A DNA stretch of 64,000 bases, from assembly GCA_017545185.1 (NCBI GenBank), contig JAFWQJ010000073.1, positions 1 through 64,000 on the forward strand, in the 5' to 3' direction. Numbering within the stretch: the stretch's first letter is position 1; each line of letters opens with the position of its first letter. The DNA comes from Oscillospiraceae bacterium. GTDB lineage: Bacteria; Bacillota; Clostridia; Oscillospirales; Ruminococcaceae. Positions 24,937 through 33,791 of the stretch are shown here, in pieces. A program made the translations under genes and the position numbers. Under the pieces are notes generated by a model. The model made no database searches. It was not told the DNA's origin and worked only from the letters and a program-made list of their open reading frames with translations.

Positions 24937-25008
24937 CTGTTTTTTCCCCGTATCCGGCGCAGAAAAAAACTGCCCCGGCCGCAAATCCGATTTTTTCTGA
25001 TTTACCTC

Positions 25009-25037
25009 TTTACATTATTGCGAAAATCGTGTATAAT
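25009..25037 (+). promoter_or_regulatory. Promoter of the pyrH operon
   Basis: TTTACA (25009-25014), 17 bases, TATAAT (25032-25037), 35 bases before the pyrH ATG. It lies just after the repeat array. Confidence 0.8.
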
Positions 25038-25071
25038 GATATTGTATATCATGACTTCGGAGGTATTTCCA

Positions 25072-25782
25072 ATGGAACTCAAATACAAGCGCGTACTCTT
25101 GAAGGTCAGCGGCGAAGCCCTCGCCGGTGAGAAAAAGACCGGTCTGGACTATGATGTCATCATGCCGATCTGCCGTGCGATCAAGCGCTGCGCAGATGCA
25201 GGCGTGCAGGTCGGCGTCGTCGTGGGCGGCGGCAACTTCTGGCGCGGACGCTCGTCCGGTGCCATGGACCGCACCCGTGCCGACCACATCGGTATGCTGG
25301 CGACCGCAATGAATGCGCTCGCGCTGGCAGATGCCCTCGAGGATCTCGGCTGCGAGGTCCGCGTGCAGACCGCACTGACCATGGCCAGCGTCGCAGAACC
25401 GTACATCCGGAACCGTGCGATCCGCCACTTTGAAAAGGGCAGGATCGTGATCTTCGGCTGCGGAACCGGCAACCCGTTCTTCTCGACCGATACCGCTGCA
25501 GCGCTCCGTGCCGCAGAGATCGAGGCCGATATCCTGATGAAGGCGACCATGGTTGACGGCGTTTACGACAAGGATCCGAACAAGTATCCCGATGCCAAGA
25601 AGTACGAGAAGCTGACCTTTACCGAGGTCGTCAACAATCAGCTCGGCGTCATGGATTCGACCGCAGCAGCACTCTGCCGCGACAACGGCATGACCGCTCT
25701 GGTCTTTGATCTGCGCAGACCTGACAACATTTACGATGCCTGCATGGGTCAGAGCATCGGAACGCTTGTGATTCCGGAATAA
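25072..25782 (+). CDS. pyrH: Uridylate kinase
   Basis: The 236-residue amino-acid-kinase-fold enzyme phosphorylates UMP to UDP for pyrimidine nucleotide and UDP-sugar supply. Visible blocks are [13 protein letters not shown] at the start, [44 protein letters not shown] and the ATP site [24 protein letters not shown] precedes the ATG at 25072; the much longer open frame upstream belongs to the repeat array. It is first of pyrH-frr-uppS-cdsA-dxr, a common Firmicute order. Confidence 0.97.
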   Translation: MELKYKRVLLKVSGEALAGEKKTGLDYDVIMPICRAIKRCADAGVQVGVVVGGGNFWRGRSSGAMDRTRADHIGMLATAMNALALADALEDLGCEVRVQTALTMASVAEPYIRNRAIRHFEKGRIVIFGCGTGNPFFSTDTAAALRAAEIEADILMKATMVDGVYDKDPNKYPDAKKYEKLTFTEVVNNQLGVMDSTAAALCRDNGMTALVFDLRRPDNIYDACMGQSIGTLVIPE

Positions 25783-25871
25783 CCGGGAATCGAACGGCTG
25801 TTTTTCTGTTTATTATTATAATAGTATACCGCAATCTCAAAATCAAAATCTGAAAAGGGAGATGAATCACC

Positions 25872-26438
25872 ATGAATGAGATCATCAAGGAAAGACTGGA
25901 CAAATCCGAAAAGAACATGAAGAAGATCATTGACCGTCTGCAGGAGGAATACGGCTCCATCCGCGCAGGACGGGCAAACCCGGCTGTGCTGAACAAAATT
26001 CCGGTGGATTACTACGGCACCCCGACCCCGATCAATCAGATCGCGTCCGTCGCGGTCTCCGAGGGCAGAAACCTGCTCATTACCCCGTGGGATGTGAGCA
26101 TGATCCGCCCGATCAGCAAAGCGATCCTCGCTTCCGAGCTGGGCATCACCCCGACCGATGACGGCAAGACGATCCGTCTGGTGTTCCCGCAGCCGACCGA
26201 GGACCGCCGCAAGGAGCTCGCCAAGACCGCAAAGAAGTACGGCGACGAAGCCAAGGTCGCGGTCCGCAATGAGCGCCGCGATCTCATGGAAAAGTTCAAG
26301 AAGCTCAAGAAGGACTCCGAGCTGACCGAGGACGATCTCACCGAAGCGGAAAAGAAGGTACAGAAACTGACCGACCGCTACACCGAGGAGATCGACAAGG
26401 TCGTTTCCGAAAAGGAAAAGGAGATCATGAGTCTCTGA
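25872..26438 (+). CDS. frr: Ribosome recycling factor
   Basis: The 188-residue protein splits post-termination ribosomes with EF-G. Typical features are GSIRAGRANPAVLNKIPVDY, YYGTPTPINQIASV, SKAILASELGITPTDDGK and IRLVFPQPTEDRRKEL. The rest is the three-helix bundle with the DLTEAEKKVQKLTDRY segment. It lies 89 bases after pyrH with GGGAGA before the ATG. Confidence 0.97.
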   Translation: MNEIIKERLDKSEKNMKKIIDRLQEEYGSIRAGRANPAVLNKIPVDYYGTPTPINQIASVAVSEGRNLLITPWDVSMIRPISKAILASELGITPTDDGKTIRLVFPQPTEDRRKELAKTAKKYGDEAKVAVRNERRDLMEKFKKLKKDSELTEDDLTEAEKKVQKLTDRYTEEIDKVVSEKEKEIMSL

Positions 26439-26469
26439 GATTCAGGAAAGTATAAAGGAGTCTGTTCCA

Positions 26470-27198
26470 ATGGCAAAAAAACATGAACCGCCTGTCCCGC
26501 AGGATATGATGCCGAAGCATATCGCGATCATCATGGACGGCAACGGCAGATGGGCGAAAAAACGCGGGATGCCGCGCACCTACGGACATGTACAGGGCGC
26601 GCTCGCGTTCCGGAAGCTGCTGCGCTATGCAAATGAGATCGGCATCAAGTATATTTCCTTCTATGCGTTTTCGACGGAGAACTGGAAGCGCCCGGACGAC
26701 GAAGTCCACGCGCTCATGGATCTGATGCGCAAGTATCTGAAGGAAGCCTACGATCATTTCGATCTGCGGACACGCTTTGTGCTGCTCGGTGACGAGGACG
26801 GCTTTGAATCCGATCTGCGCCAGCAGTTCATCGACATTCAGAAGGACACCGACGACTTTGAGCGGATGACCGCGGGCATCGCGGCAAACTACGGCTCGCG
26901 CCACGAGATCACCAGCGCGGTGAAGCAGATCGCGCAGCAGGTGAAAAGCGGCGAGCTGCAGCCCGAGGACATCACCGAGGATCTGATCTCACAGCATCTT
27001 TATACGAAGGATATGCCGGATGTCGATCTGATGATCCGTCCGGGCGGCGAACAGCGCATCTCCAATTTCCTGCTCTGGCAGTGTGCTTATGCGGAGTTTT
27101 ACTTCTGCGACACGCTCTGGCCGGATTTCGATTCCAAGGAGCTGGACAAGGCGATCGTTGAATTTGCAAAAAGAACCAGAAGATTCGGCGGACTCTGA
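26470..27198 (+). CDS. uppS: Undecaprenyl diphosphate synthase (cis-prenyltransferase)
   Basis: The 242-residue enzyme adds isopentenyl units to farnesyl diphosphate, making the C55 carrier used by MraY. The first block, HIAIIMDGNGRWAKKRGM, carries the catalytic Asp and diphosphate-binding Arg. FYAFSTENWKRP follows, and the C-terminal signature is DLMIRPGGEQRISNFLLWQ with YAEFYF. AAAGGAG precedes the ATG. It supplies the lipid for the dcw enzymes on the other strand. Confidence 0.96.
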   Translation: MAKKHEPPVPQDMMPKHIAIIMDGNGRWAKKRGMPRTYGHVQGALAFRKLLRYANEIGIKYISFYAFSTENWKRPDDEVHALMDLMRKYLKEAYDHFDLRTRFVLLGDEDGFESDLRQQFIDIQKDTDDFERMTAGIAANYGSRHEITSAVKQIAQQVKSGELQPEDITEDLISQHLYTKDMPDVDLMIRPGGEQRISNFLLWQCAYAEFYFCDTLWPDFDSKELDKAIVEFAKRTRRFGGL

Positions 27199-27331
27199 TC
27201 CGGTATGGATCCGGCCGGTGCCGCATACATTGAAACGGATGCGATGCCGGCGGTTCTGCTGAAAACATCTGTGTTTCTGCGCTGCAAATACTGAATTGAA
27301 ATGGAGGCGCGGCGTTCTGCCGCATATCGTT

Positions 27332-28165
27332 ATGGCTAAACGACTGACAACTGCTGCGATCGGCGTTGTGATTGCACTGCTTGTGCTGTTCCTGCACAAT
27401 TATATCATTCTGCCGATCGCTGCCGGTCTGATCTCCGGCATGATCGTGTATGAATATCTGCGCGTCAACAAGCTGCTCCGCTATCATCTGACGACCGGTG
27501 CAGCCATGATCTACGCACTGGTGCTGCCGCTGCTTCAGGTCGGTCTGAATGCGAGATACCGCAGCATCCTGACCGTCACGGCCGTGACCTGCGTGCTGTT
27601 CGATTATGTCCGCCATAAGAAGAAAATGTCCGAACGGACTGTTTTCTGTGCACTGACCGGCATGATGCTGCTCCCCCATGCAATGGCATCGGCGGTGACG
27701 CTGAACAATGCGCATGAGCAGCACGGCGTCGCATATCTGGTGCTGGCACTGGGCGGCGCATGGATCGCGGACAGCGGTGCGTTCTTCGTCGGTACCTATC
27801 TCGGCAAGCAGAAGCTCTGCCCGGAGATCAGCCCGAAGAAAACGATCGCGGGCTTTATCGGCGGCATCGCTGCGAATATCGTATTCTTTATCCTGTTCTG
27901 TGCCGTATATCTCGGCATCATGACGAAAAAGGGCGTTGCCATGCATGTGAACTGGTTTACGGTCATCATGCTCGCAATGGTCTGCGCAGTGCTCGGCACG
28001 CTCGGCGACCTTGCAGCCTCGACGATGAAGCGTCAGCTCGGCGTCAAGGACTTCGGCAAGATCATGCCGGGTCACGGCGGAATGCTGGATCGCTTTGACA
28101 GCGTCCTGCTCGTGCTGCCGTTCTTCACTGCTTTCGTGCAGGCGACCAATTTCTTTGAGTTATAA
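27332..28165 (+). CDS. cdsA: Phosphatidate cytidylyltransferase
   Basis: The 277-residue membrane protein with about seven helices makes CDP-diacylglycerol from phosphatidate and CTP. The C-terminal signature is complete: ASTMKRQLGVKDFGKIMPGH then GGMLDRFDS (S-x-x-K-R-x4-K-D-x5-P-G-H-G-G-x2-D-R-x-D). I chose the ATG at 27332 (MAKRLTTA). The frame is open 12 codons upstream to a TTG. The only GGAGG (27303-27307) is 24 bases before the ATG, with a small hairpin GCGGC-GTTCT-GCCGC between, so the exact start is uncertain. Confidence 0.92.
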   Translation: MAKRLTTAAIGVVIALLVLFLHNYIILPIAAGLISGMIVYEYLRVNKLLRYHLTTGAAMIYALVLPLLQVGLNARYRSILTVTAVTCVLFDYVRHKKKMSERTVFCALTGMMLLPHAMASAVTLNNAHEQHGVAYLVLALGGAWIADSGAFFVGTYLGKQKLCPEISPKKTIAGFIGGIAANIVFFILFCAVYLGIMTKKGVAMHVNWFTVIMLAMVCAVLGTLGDLAASTMKRQLGVKDFGKIMPGHGGMLDRFDSVLLVLPFFTAFVQATNFFEL

Positions 28166-28180
28166 TAAAGGAGCTCAGCT

Positions 28181-29329
28181 ATGACAAACAGCGTTGCAAT
28201 TCTCGGATCGACCGGCAGTATCGGGACTCAGGCGATCGAAGTCGCGCAGAAGCACGGCATCAGAGTCACCGCACTGGCCGCCAATACGAAGGTCGATGCG
28301 CTGGTGCAGCAGGCGCGTGAACTGCGCCCGGAGCTGTTGTGCATCGCAGACGAATCCAGATATCCCGCATTAAAAGAAGCGGCAGCCGGTCTTGGCTGCC
28401 GCCTTTTGGCAGGAATGGACGGTCTCTGCGAGATCGCGCAGCATGAAAGCACCGGCACTCTGCTCAATTCCGTGGTCGGCATGGTCGGCCTTCTCCCGAC
28501 GCTGACTGCGATCGGGGCAAACAAGCCGATCGCACTGGCGAACAAGGAAACGCTGGTCGCGGGCGGCGCACTGGTCATGCAGGCAGCGGCAGACCGCGGC
28601 TTGCCGATCTATCCGATCGACAGCGAGCATTCCGCGATCTTCCAGTGCTTACAGGGCAACAAGCGTTCCCAGTTAAAGAAGATCATCCTGACGGCTTCGG
28701 GCGGACCGTTCTTCGGCAAGACAAAGGCCGACCTGCAAAACACGACTGTCGAGCAGGCACTCAATCACCCGAACTGGAGCATGGGCAATAAGATCACGAT
28801 CGACTCCGCTACGCTGATGAACAAGGGACTTGAGTTCATCGAGGCGCGCTGGCTGTTCGATCTGGAACCCGATCAGATCGAGATCGTCGTGCACCGGCAG
28901 AGCGTGCTGCATTCCGCCGTCGTGTATCAGGATGAGTCGATGATCGGACAAATGGGCGTGCCGGATATGAAAATTCCGATCCAGTACGCGCTGCTCTATC
29001 CGGAGCGACTCCCCTGCCCGACCAAGCCCCTCTCACTGACGGACTACGGCACACTGACCTTCGCAAAGCCGGATTACGAGACCTTCGACTGCCTGACCGC
29101 CTGCATCGAGGCGAGCAGGACAGGCGGCAGCGCACCGGCAATCGCGAACGGCGCAAATGAAGCAGCCGTCGCGGCATTCCTTGCGCGGAAGATCCCGTTC
29201 CTGCGCATCGGCGAGCTGGTAAAGGCGACACTCCGCGAGATCCCGTCGGCACCGCTCACCTGCTATGACGATGTTGTCGCCGCAGATCAGGCCGCGCGTG
29301 ATTTCGTCGCAGCACAGATCGCATCATGA
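28181..29329 (+). CDS. dxr: 1-deoxy-D-xylulose 5-phosphate reductoisomerase
   Basis: The 382-residue NADPH-dependent enzyme makes 2-C-methylerythritol 4-phosphate, the committed step of the MEP isoprenoid pathway, and is the fosmidomycin target. The NADPH fold opens AILGSTGSIGTQAIEVA. NKETLVAGG, PIDSEHSAIFQCLQG with the metal-binding Asp/Glu, TASGGPFFGK and ATLMNKGLEFIEARWLF are visible. AAAGGAG precedes the ATG. The stop overlaps the next start (ATGA). ispG lies further down the same strand. Confidence 0.97.
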   Translation: MTNSVAILGSTGSIGTQAIEVAQKHGIRVTALAANTKVDALVQQARELRPELLCIADESRYPALKEAAAGLGCRLLAGMDGLCEIAQHESTGTLLNSVVGMVGLLPTLTAIGANKPIALANKETLVAGGALVMQAAADRGLPIYPIDSEHSAIFQCLQGNKRSQLKKIILTASGGPFFGKTKADLQNTTVEQALNHPNWSMGNKITIDSATLMNKGLEFIEARWLFDLEPDQIEIVVHRQSVLHSAVVYQDESMIGQMGVPDMKIPIQYALLYPERLPCPTKPLSLTDYGTLTFAKPDYETFDCLTACIEASRTGGSAPAIANGANEAAVAAFLARKIPFLRIGELVKATLREIPSAPLTCYDDVVAADQAARDFVAAQIAS

Positions 29330-30000
29330 AGGCAAAGCAGCTTATATATCCGCTGGCTGCGGCCGTCATCTTCCTTGCCGGCATGATCTCAGCGGAGCAG
29401 ATCCTGTCCCCGCCCTACGCGGTCAAAAGTGCGGTCAAGGTGATCCTGATCCTGCTGCTGACCGGCATCGGCATGAAGCTTTCCGGGAAAGACCTGAAAA
29501 CCTGCATCCGCTTCCGGAAGATGCAGCATCCCGCTGCACTGATCGCAATTATGATCGCGGTGATCCCGGCGGTGCTGCTCGGATTTTATCTGCTGCGGGA
29601 TCAGCTTGACCTGCCTGCGATCCGGCAGGGGCTCATGGAAAAGGAACAGCTCACCAAACAGAACTGCCTGTTTGTGTTTGCGTATATCGCGCTCTGCAAT
29701 TCGTTTCTGGAGGAAGCCTTTTTCCGCGGCTTCCTGACGGAGAGCTTTCGCAGCGCGGGACTGAAAAGATCAGGGGCTGCGGTCAGCGCGCTGGCATTTG
29801 CGGTCTATCACCTCGGCATTGTGGACAGCTGGCTCAGTCTCCCGATGCTGCTTCTGTGCATCGGACTGCTCTTTTGCGCGGCGCTGTTCCTGCAGTGGAT
29901 CTGCGACCGCTACGACAGCATGAAGGCAAGCTGGCTCGTACACGTCTGCGCAAATCTCGCAATCAACGCGGTCGGCATCCTGCTGATCTTCTTCCTGTGA
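29326..30000 (+). CDS. CPBP-family intramembrane glutamic protease (CAAX/Rce1-like)
   Basis: The 224-residue protein has about six membrane helices and the three CPBP motifs: FLEEAFFRGFL (E-E-x3-R) near residue 131, YHLGI with the second catalytic His near 165, and SWLVHVCANLAIN (H-x3-N) near the C-terminus. In bacteria these proteases process membrane proteins or peptides; the substrate here is unknown. It overlaps dxr by 4 bases and is followed by a gap with a hairpin before rseP. Confidence 0.88.
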   Translation: MKAKQLIYPLAAAVIFLAGMISAEQILSPPYAVKSAVKVILILLLTGIGMKLSGKDLKTCIRFRKMQHPAALIAIMIAVIPAVLLGFYLLRDQLDLPAIRQGLMEKEQLTKQNCLFVFAYIALCNSFLEEAFFRGFLTESFRSAGLKRSGAAVSALAFAVYHLGIVDSWLSLPMLLLCIGLLFCAALFLQWICDRYDSMKASWLVHVCANLAINAVGILLIFFL

Positions 30001-30051
30001 CAAAGCGCACATTTTACCGTAATTTTCACATTCCGGTTCCGGCTCTGACAT

Positions 30052-30090
30052 CATTTGCGGGTATACTGGATACGGCGCATACCGCAAATG
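30052..30090 (+). other. 12-bp inverted repeat just upstream of rseP
   Basis: CATTTGCGG-G-TAT (30052-30064) pairs with ATACCGCAAATG (30079-30090), with one bulged G and a 14-base loop. No T-run follows. It ends 22 bases before the rseP ATG, so it could act in the RNA leader or as a protein-binding site. Confidence 0.45.
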
Positions 30091-30112
30091 AAACGAAAGG
30101 ACTTTTCAGATC

Positions 30113-31162
30113 ATGAACATCATTACCATTCTCGTTGCGATCCTCTGCTTCGGCATCATCATTATGATCCATGAAGCGGGACATTTCTTCGTCGCCAAGA
30201 AAAGCGGCATCCGCGTGCTGGAGTTTTCGATCGGCATGGGGCCGAAGCTTTTGCAGAAGCAGAAGGGCGAAACGAAATACTCCCTGCGTGCCTTCCCGAT
30301 CGGCGGCTACTGCGCCATGGAGGGCGAGGACGAAAACAGCGACGACCCCAGAGCATTCCGCAAGGCTCCTGTCTGGAAGCGGATGCTTGTCACGGTCGCG
30401 GGTGCGGCGATGAACCTGATCCTCGGCCTCGTGCTGATCGTCGCGGTCATCTGCATGGACAGCGCGATCACCTCAACGACGCTCGCGGATTTCCGCACGG
30501 ACAAGGACGGCAACGATGTCTCGACCTCGTCTCAGTGGCTGAAAACCGGCGACCGGTTCCTTGAGATCAACGGCCTGAAGATCTTTACCGTGCAGGATAT
30601 TTCCTACGCGCTGCAGAATGACGACTGCGAAACCTTTACGGTCGTCGTGGAGCGTGACGGCGAAAGGGTCACGCTGGAAAACGTCGAGTTTTACAACAAG
30701 GAAACAAAGGGTCTGCTTGATTTCCGTGTCTACGGACTGGAAAAGAGCATCGGAAATGTTGTATCCTACAGCGGGCGGCAGTTCGTCTCGACCGCACGCC
30801 TGATCTGGATCTCGCTGCGCGATCTGCTGCGCGGCAAGTACGGCTTCCACGATCTCTCCGGCGTGGTCGGCATCATCGACAGCACGACCGAGATCGTCGC
30901 GCAGAGCGAGACGCTCCACGACAAGGCCATGAACCTGCTCGACCTGATGTCGTTCATCACGATCAATGTCGGCATCTTTAACCTGATCCCGTTCCCGGCA
31001 CTGGACGGCGGCAGACTGGTGTTCCTCATCGTTGAGGCGCTCCGCCGCAAGCCGGTTCCCGCGCATATTGAAGGCATGATCCATTTTGTCGGCCTTGCCG
31101 CCCTGATGCTCCTGATGATCGCCGTGACGTTCCAGGACATCATGAAGATCTTTCAGCGATGA
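30113..31162 (+). CDS. rseP: Site-2 intramembrane metalloprotease RseP
   Basis: The 349-residue protein cleaves membrane-embedded anti-sigma factors and signal peptide remnants. The zinc site IMIHEAGHFFVAKKSGI is in the first helix, and the third ligand motif NLIPFPALDGGRLVF is near residue 290. A PDZ-like domain lies between (about 125-210; LKTGDRFLEINGLKIFTVQD). The GMGPKLLQKQKGETKYSLRA loop is typical. It starts after a 112-base gap and overlaps the next gene by 4 bases. Confidence 0.94.
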   Translation: MNIITILVAILCFGIIIMIHEAGHFFVAKKSGIRVLEFSIGMGPKLLQKQKGETKYSLRAFPIGGYCAMEGEDENSDDPRAFRKAPVWKRMLVTVAGAAMNLILGLVLIVAVICMDSAITSTTLADFRTDKDGNDVSTSSQWLKTGDRFLEINGLKIFTVQDISYALQNDDCETFTVVVERDGERVTLENVEFYNKETKGLLDFRVYGLEKSIGNVVSYSGRQFVSTARLIWISLRDLLRGKYGFHDLSGVVGIIDSTTEIVAQSETLHDKAMNLLDLMSFITINVGIFNLIPFPALDGGRLVFLIVEALRRKPVPAHIEGMIHFVGLAALMLLMIAVTFQDIMKIFQR

Positions 31163-31884
31163 AGCTGCTGAAGCTTTACTGCCCGTTTCACGGAAAATAC
31201 TGGCCGCTGATCGCTGCAGCCATTGCAGCCCTCGCAGCATGGAGCCATGCGTCCTCGCATGATTGGCCGGAGACGGGCGTCCGTGCCGTTCTGTTTTTGG
31301 CTCCGCTGGCAGTGCTGGCCGTCTGCTATTTTATCATCCAGCGGCCGTCTGCCGCCGAGCGCGAACTGATCGCCGATGCGGAATATCCGCTTTGGGTGCC
31401 GGCGGATGAGAATATCCTCCGCGCAGTCATAGAGCAGAAGCAGCATTTCAGCAGCGGCATGACCCATGTACTCCTGTATATCGGCGTATTTGCGTTTGCC
31501 GCTGTCCTGCCGGGCAGACGGGGCGGCGAACCGAATTTCACCGCGGCTGCTGTCTTTGTCCTGATCGCCGGCGCCGTTGCCATTGTCGATACGCTGCTGC
31601 GGAGCAGATGGCAGTCGGCCGATCAGAGTGCCCTCATGGCAGTCGTACCGATCGACCACATGTTTGATGTCCTGCATACTTCCCGCGGTAGCAACATCAA
31701 TCCATGGATCGACCGCCGGGAATGGTACACCAGCTATCTGGTCTTTTATCTGCCGGACGGAAGGTATGTCCTGCCCGCATATTCCAATGCAGGCTATGCG
31801 AAAGTGGTCGTCATTGTGAAGTATAACGGGATGCTGACATGGATCCCGTGCGCGGAAAATCATCTGAAGGGGGATATAAAATGA
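31159..31884 (+). CDS. Membrane protein of unknown function, paralogue of the next gene
   Basis: The 241-residue protein has four predicted membrane segments in two pairs (about residues 16-60 and 103-145) and a C-terminal soluble domain. That domain carries VVPIDHMFD...YLVFYLPDGRYVLP, a pattern shared with the following protein (VIPIDHIEG...AVFYLPDGKYKM). I do not recognise the family. It overlaps rseP by 4 bases and the next gene by 4 bases, so all are translated from one message. Confidence 0.75.
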   Translation: MKLLKLYCPFHGKYWPLIAAAIAALAAWSHASSHDWPETGVRAVLFLAPLAVLAVCYFIIQRPSAAERELIADAEYPLWVPADENILRAVIEQKQHFSSGMTHVLLYIGVFAFAAVLPGRRGGEPNFTAAAVFVLIAGAVAIVDTLLRSRWQSADQSALMAVVPIDHMFDVLHTSRGSNINPWIDRREWYTSYLVFYLPDGRYVLPAYSNAGYAKVVVIVKYNGMLTWIPCAENHLKGDIK

Positions 31885-32384
31885 AAGCTCTGGTGAAAGC
31901 GCCGTTTGTCCGCCGCATGACAAAACATCTGACTGAGGAGGATGAAGCAGGCATCGCTGCCGCAGTGATCCCGACAATGGAGCCCGCAGAGCCGGAGCTG
32001 ATCGCCGCAATCCGCGGAAACGAATACGATCAGCGCAAGGTGCTGATCCAGGGTCTCCCGATTGCGGCCGCCGGCATGATCCCCGGCTTCATCGCGCATT
32101 CGCTGACCTACTGTCTCGCGGTCGGCATGACGATCATCGCACTGCTGATCGTGCTGTTCTTCGTCAACAGACGCTGCCGGATCGGCGACGAGGCCGAAAA
32201 AATGGTCATCCCGATCGACCATATCGAGGGCAGCTCGTCAAGGGATTACGCGGTGTTCTATCTGCCGGACGGCAAATACAAAATGCGCTGTGAGCTGAAT
32301 CATCCGAACCCGGTTTCGGTGACGGTGCTGCGCTCTGACGGCAGAAGCTACTGCAAGCTCAACGGAAAGGAAAAACGGTCATGA
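31881..32384 (+). CDS. Small membrane protein sharing a PIDH...VFYLPDG domain with its neighbour
   Basis: The 167-residue protein has one or two membrane helices (about residues 67-103, IPGFIAHSLTYCLAVGMTII then ALLIVLFFV) and the C-terminal [VI]-[VI]-P-I-D-H...V-F-Y-L-P-D-G-[RK]-Y domain found in the preceding gene. A frame 14 codons longer is open, but AAGGGGGAT precedes this ATG and it overlaps the previous stop (ATGA). The function is unknown. It overlaps ispG by 4 bases. Confidence 0.75.
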   Translation: MKALVKAPFVRRMTKHLTEEDEAGIAAAVIPTMEPAEPELIAAIRGNEYDQRKVLIQGLPIAAAGMIPGFIAHSLTYCLAVGMTIIALLIVLFFVNRRCRIGDEAEKMVIPIDHIEGSSSRDYAVFYLPDGKYKMRCELNHPNPVSVTVLRSDGRSYCKLNGKEKRS

Positions 32385-33418
32385 GAAATCTGCATCCGGT
32401 CAAGGTCGGAGAATGTCTGCTTGACGGCAAGCATATCTACATCCAGTCTATGCTGAACACGCGCTCGGACGACATTGCAGGCTCCGTCGAACAGGCGAAA
32501 AAGCTTGAGGCTGCAGGCTGCGAGATCGTCCGCGCCGCGATCCCGAACAAGGAAGCGGTCGCGCTGATCCCCGCGATCAAGGAGGCGGTCGGCATTCCGC
32601 TGGTCGCGGACATTCATTTTGACTATAAGCTTGCGCTCGCCGCGGCGGACGCAGGCATCGACAAGATCCGGATCAATCCGGGCAATATCGGTTCCATGGA
32701 CCGCGTCAAGGCGGTCGCGGACAAGTGCAGAGAAAAAAGCATCCCGATCCGCATCGGCGTGAACTCGGGATCACTGGAAAAGGAACTGCTGGCGAAGTTC
32801 GGCGGCCCGACCCCGCAGGCAATGGTCGAGAGCGCACTGAATCATGCGAAGCTGCTTGAAAAATACGACTTCAACGATATCGTGATCTCGATCAAATCCT
32901 CGGATGTACAGAACATGATCGCTTGCTACCGTCTGGCGGCGGAGCAGTGCGATTATCCGCTGCATCTCGGTGTGACGGAGGCGGGCACGGCGCGCATGGG
33001 ACTGATCAAGTCCGCGGCGGGCATCGGCTCGCTGCTCTGCGACGGCATCGGTGAAACGATCCGCGTCTCGCTGACGGCTGACCCGGTCGAGGAGATCTAT
33101 GCGGCACAGGACATTCTGAAGGCGATCGGCAAGCGCGGCGGCGTGCAGCTGGTCTCCTGCCCGACCTGCGGCAGAACGCGCATTGACCTGATCTCCGCGG
33201 CGAAGGCTGTGGAGGACGCGCTGCGCGGCTGCGAGAAGAACATCAAGGTCGCTGTCATGGGCTGCGTGGTGAACGGCCCCGGCGAGGCCAGAGAAGCGGA
33301 CATCGGCATTGCGGGCGGCGACGGCTGTGCGGTGCTGTTCAAGGGCGAGCAGATCCTCGGCAAGGTGCCGGAATCGGAGATCGTTCCCGCCCTGCTTGCG
33401 GAGATCGAGAAACTCTAA
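32381..33418 (+). CDS. ispG: (E)-4-hydroxy-3-methylbut-2-enyl-diphosphate synthase
   Basis: The 345-residue iron-sulfur enzyme converts MEcPP to HMBPP late in the MEP pathway. The TIM-barrel part shows VQSM-like IYIQSMLNTRSDD, VADIHFDYKLALAA and DKIRINPGNIG. The [4Fe-4S] ligands are in SCPTCGRTRID and VMGCVVNGPGEAREADIGIA. It overlaps the previous gene by 4 bases and is the last of the dxr-rseP-ispG run. Confidence 0.96.
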   Translation: MRNLHPVKVGECLLDGKHIYIQSMLNTRSDDIAGSVEQAKKLEAAGCEIVRAAIPNKEAVALIPAIKEAVGIPLVADIHFDYKLALAAADAGIDKIRINPGNIGSMDRVKAVADKCREKSIPIRIGVNSGSLEKELLAKFGGPTPQAMVESALNHAKLLEKYDFNDIVISIKSSDVQNMIACYRLAAEQCDYPLHLGVTEAGTARMGLIKSAAGIGSLLCDGIGETIRVSLTADPVEEIYAAQDILKAIGKRGGVQLVSCPTCGRTRIDLISAAKAVEDALRGCEKNIKVAVMGCVVNGPGEAREADIGIAGGDGCAVLFKGEQILGKVPESEIVPALLAEIEKL

Positions 33419-33524
33419 GCACTCCCAAGCAGCTATGTACACGCCGCGGGGCGGCTTCTGATAGGCTGCTGCTCCCCCAAAAAGGCTGCCGGTGATGTCC
33501 CACGTTTCCGGCGCACACCATATC

Positions 33525-33712
33525 AAAAGTTTTGATCAAACTTTTTCAAAAGTTTGCGGAGTCCGGAGGCAGAGCCTCTGGTCGCCCTCCGCAGAGTGCG
33601 ATACTCCCCTGCGTTCAAGCGCCCGAAGGGCTTGGTGAGCACAATATCAGCTTTGCTGACATTTAAGAGCGGCTCCCATTCAAAAAAGCATCCGCGAAGC
33701 GGATACTTTTTT
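33525..33712 (+). ncRNA. Multi-hairpin repeat element, copy A (upstream of plsX)
   Basis: The element is a chain of short stem-loops: CAAACTTT/AAAGTTTG (33537-33556); CCGGAGGC-AGA-GCCTCTGG (33563-33581); a CCGCAG-loop hairpin; a conserved CCCCTGCGTTCAAG then CAAG-CCC-GAA-GGG-CTTG; ATATCAGC/GCTGACAT; and a last hairpin ATCCGC-GAA-GCGGAT (33690-33704) followed by TTTTTT (33707-33712). A second copy with compensatory changes is upstream of polC at 36714-36926. It could be a small RNA, an attenuator or a mobile structured repeat; the final hairpin is a good terminator. The sequence before it (33419-33524) holds no gene but contains a 19-base repeat (33441-33459) shared with 41643-41661. Confidence 0.5.
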
Positions 33713-33791
33713 CCGCGCTGAATTAAAAAGTGCAAACAGTGCGCTTCTGCGCAAAAAATACCGATAAATCCACAAAGAAAGGCTGATATTC

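Noticed and set aside
24449-25071. Long open frames on both strands across the repeat array, one running into pyrH
   Set aside because: They arise because the 102-bp unit is a multiple of three. The peptides are repeats of the unit, lack ribosome binding sites, and pyrH has its own promoter and start at 25072.
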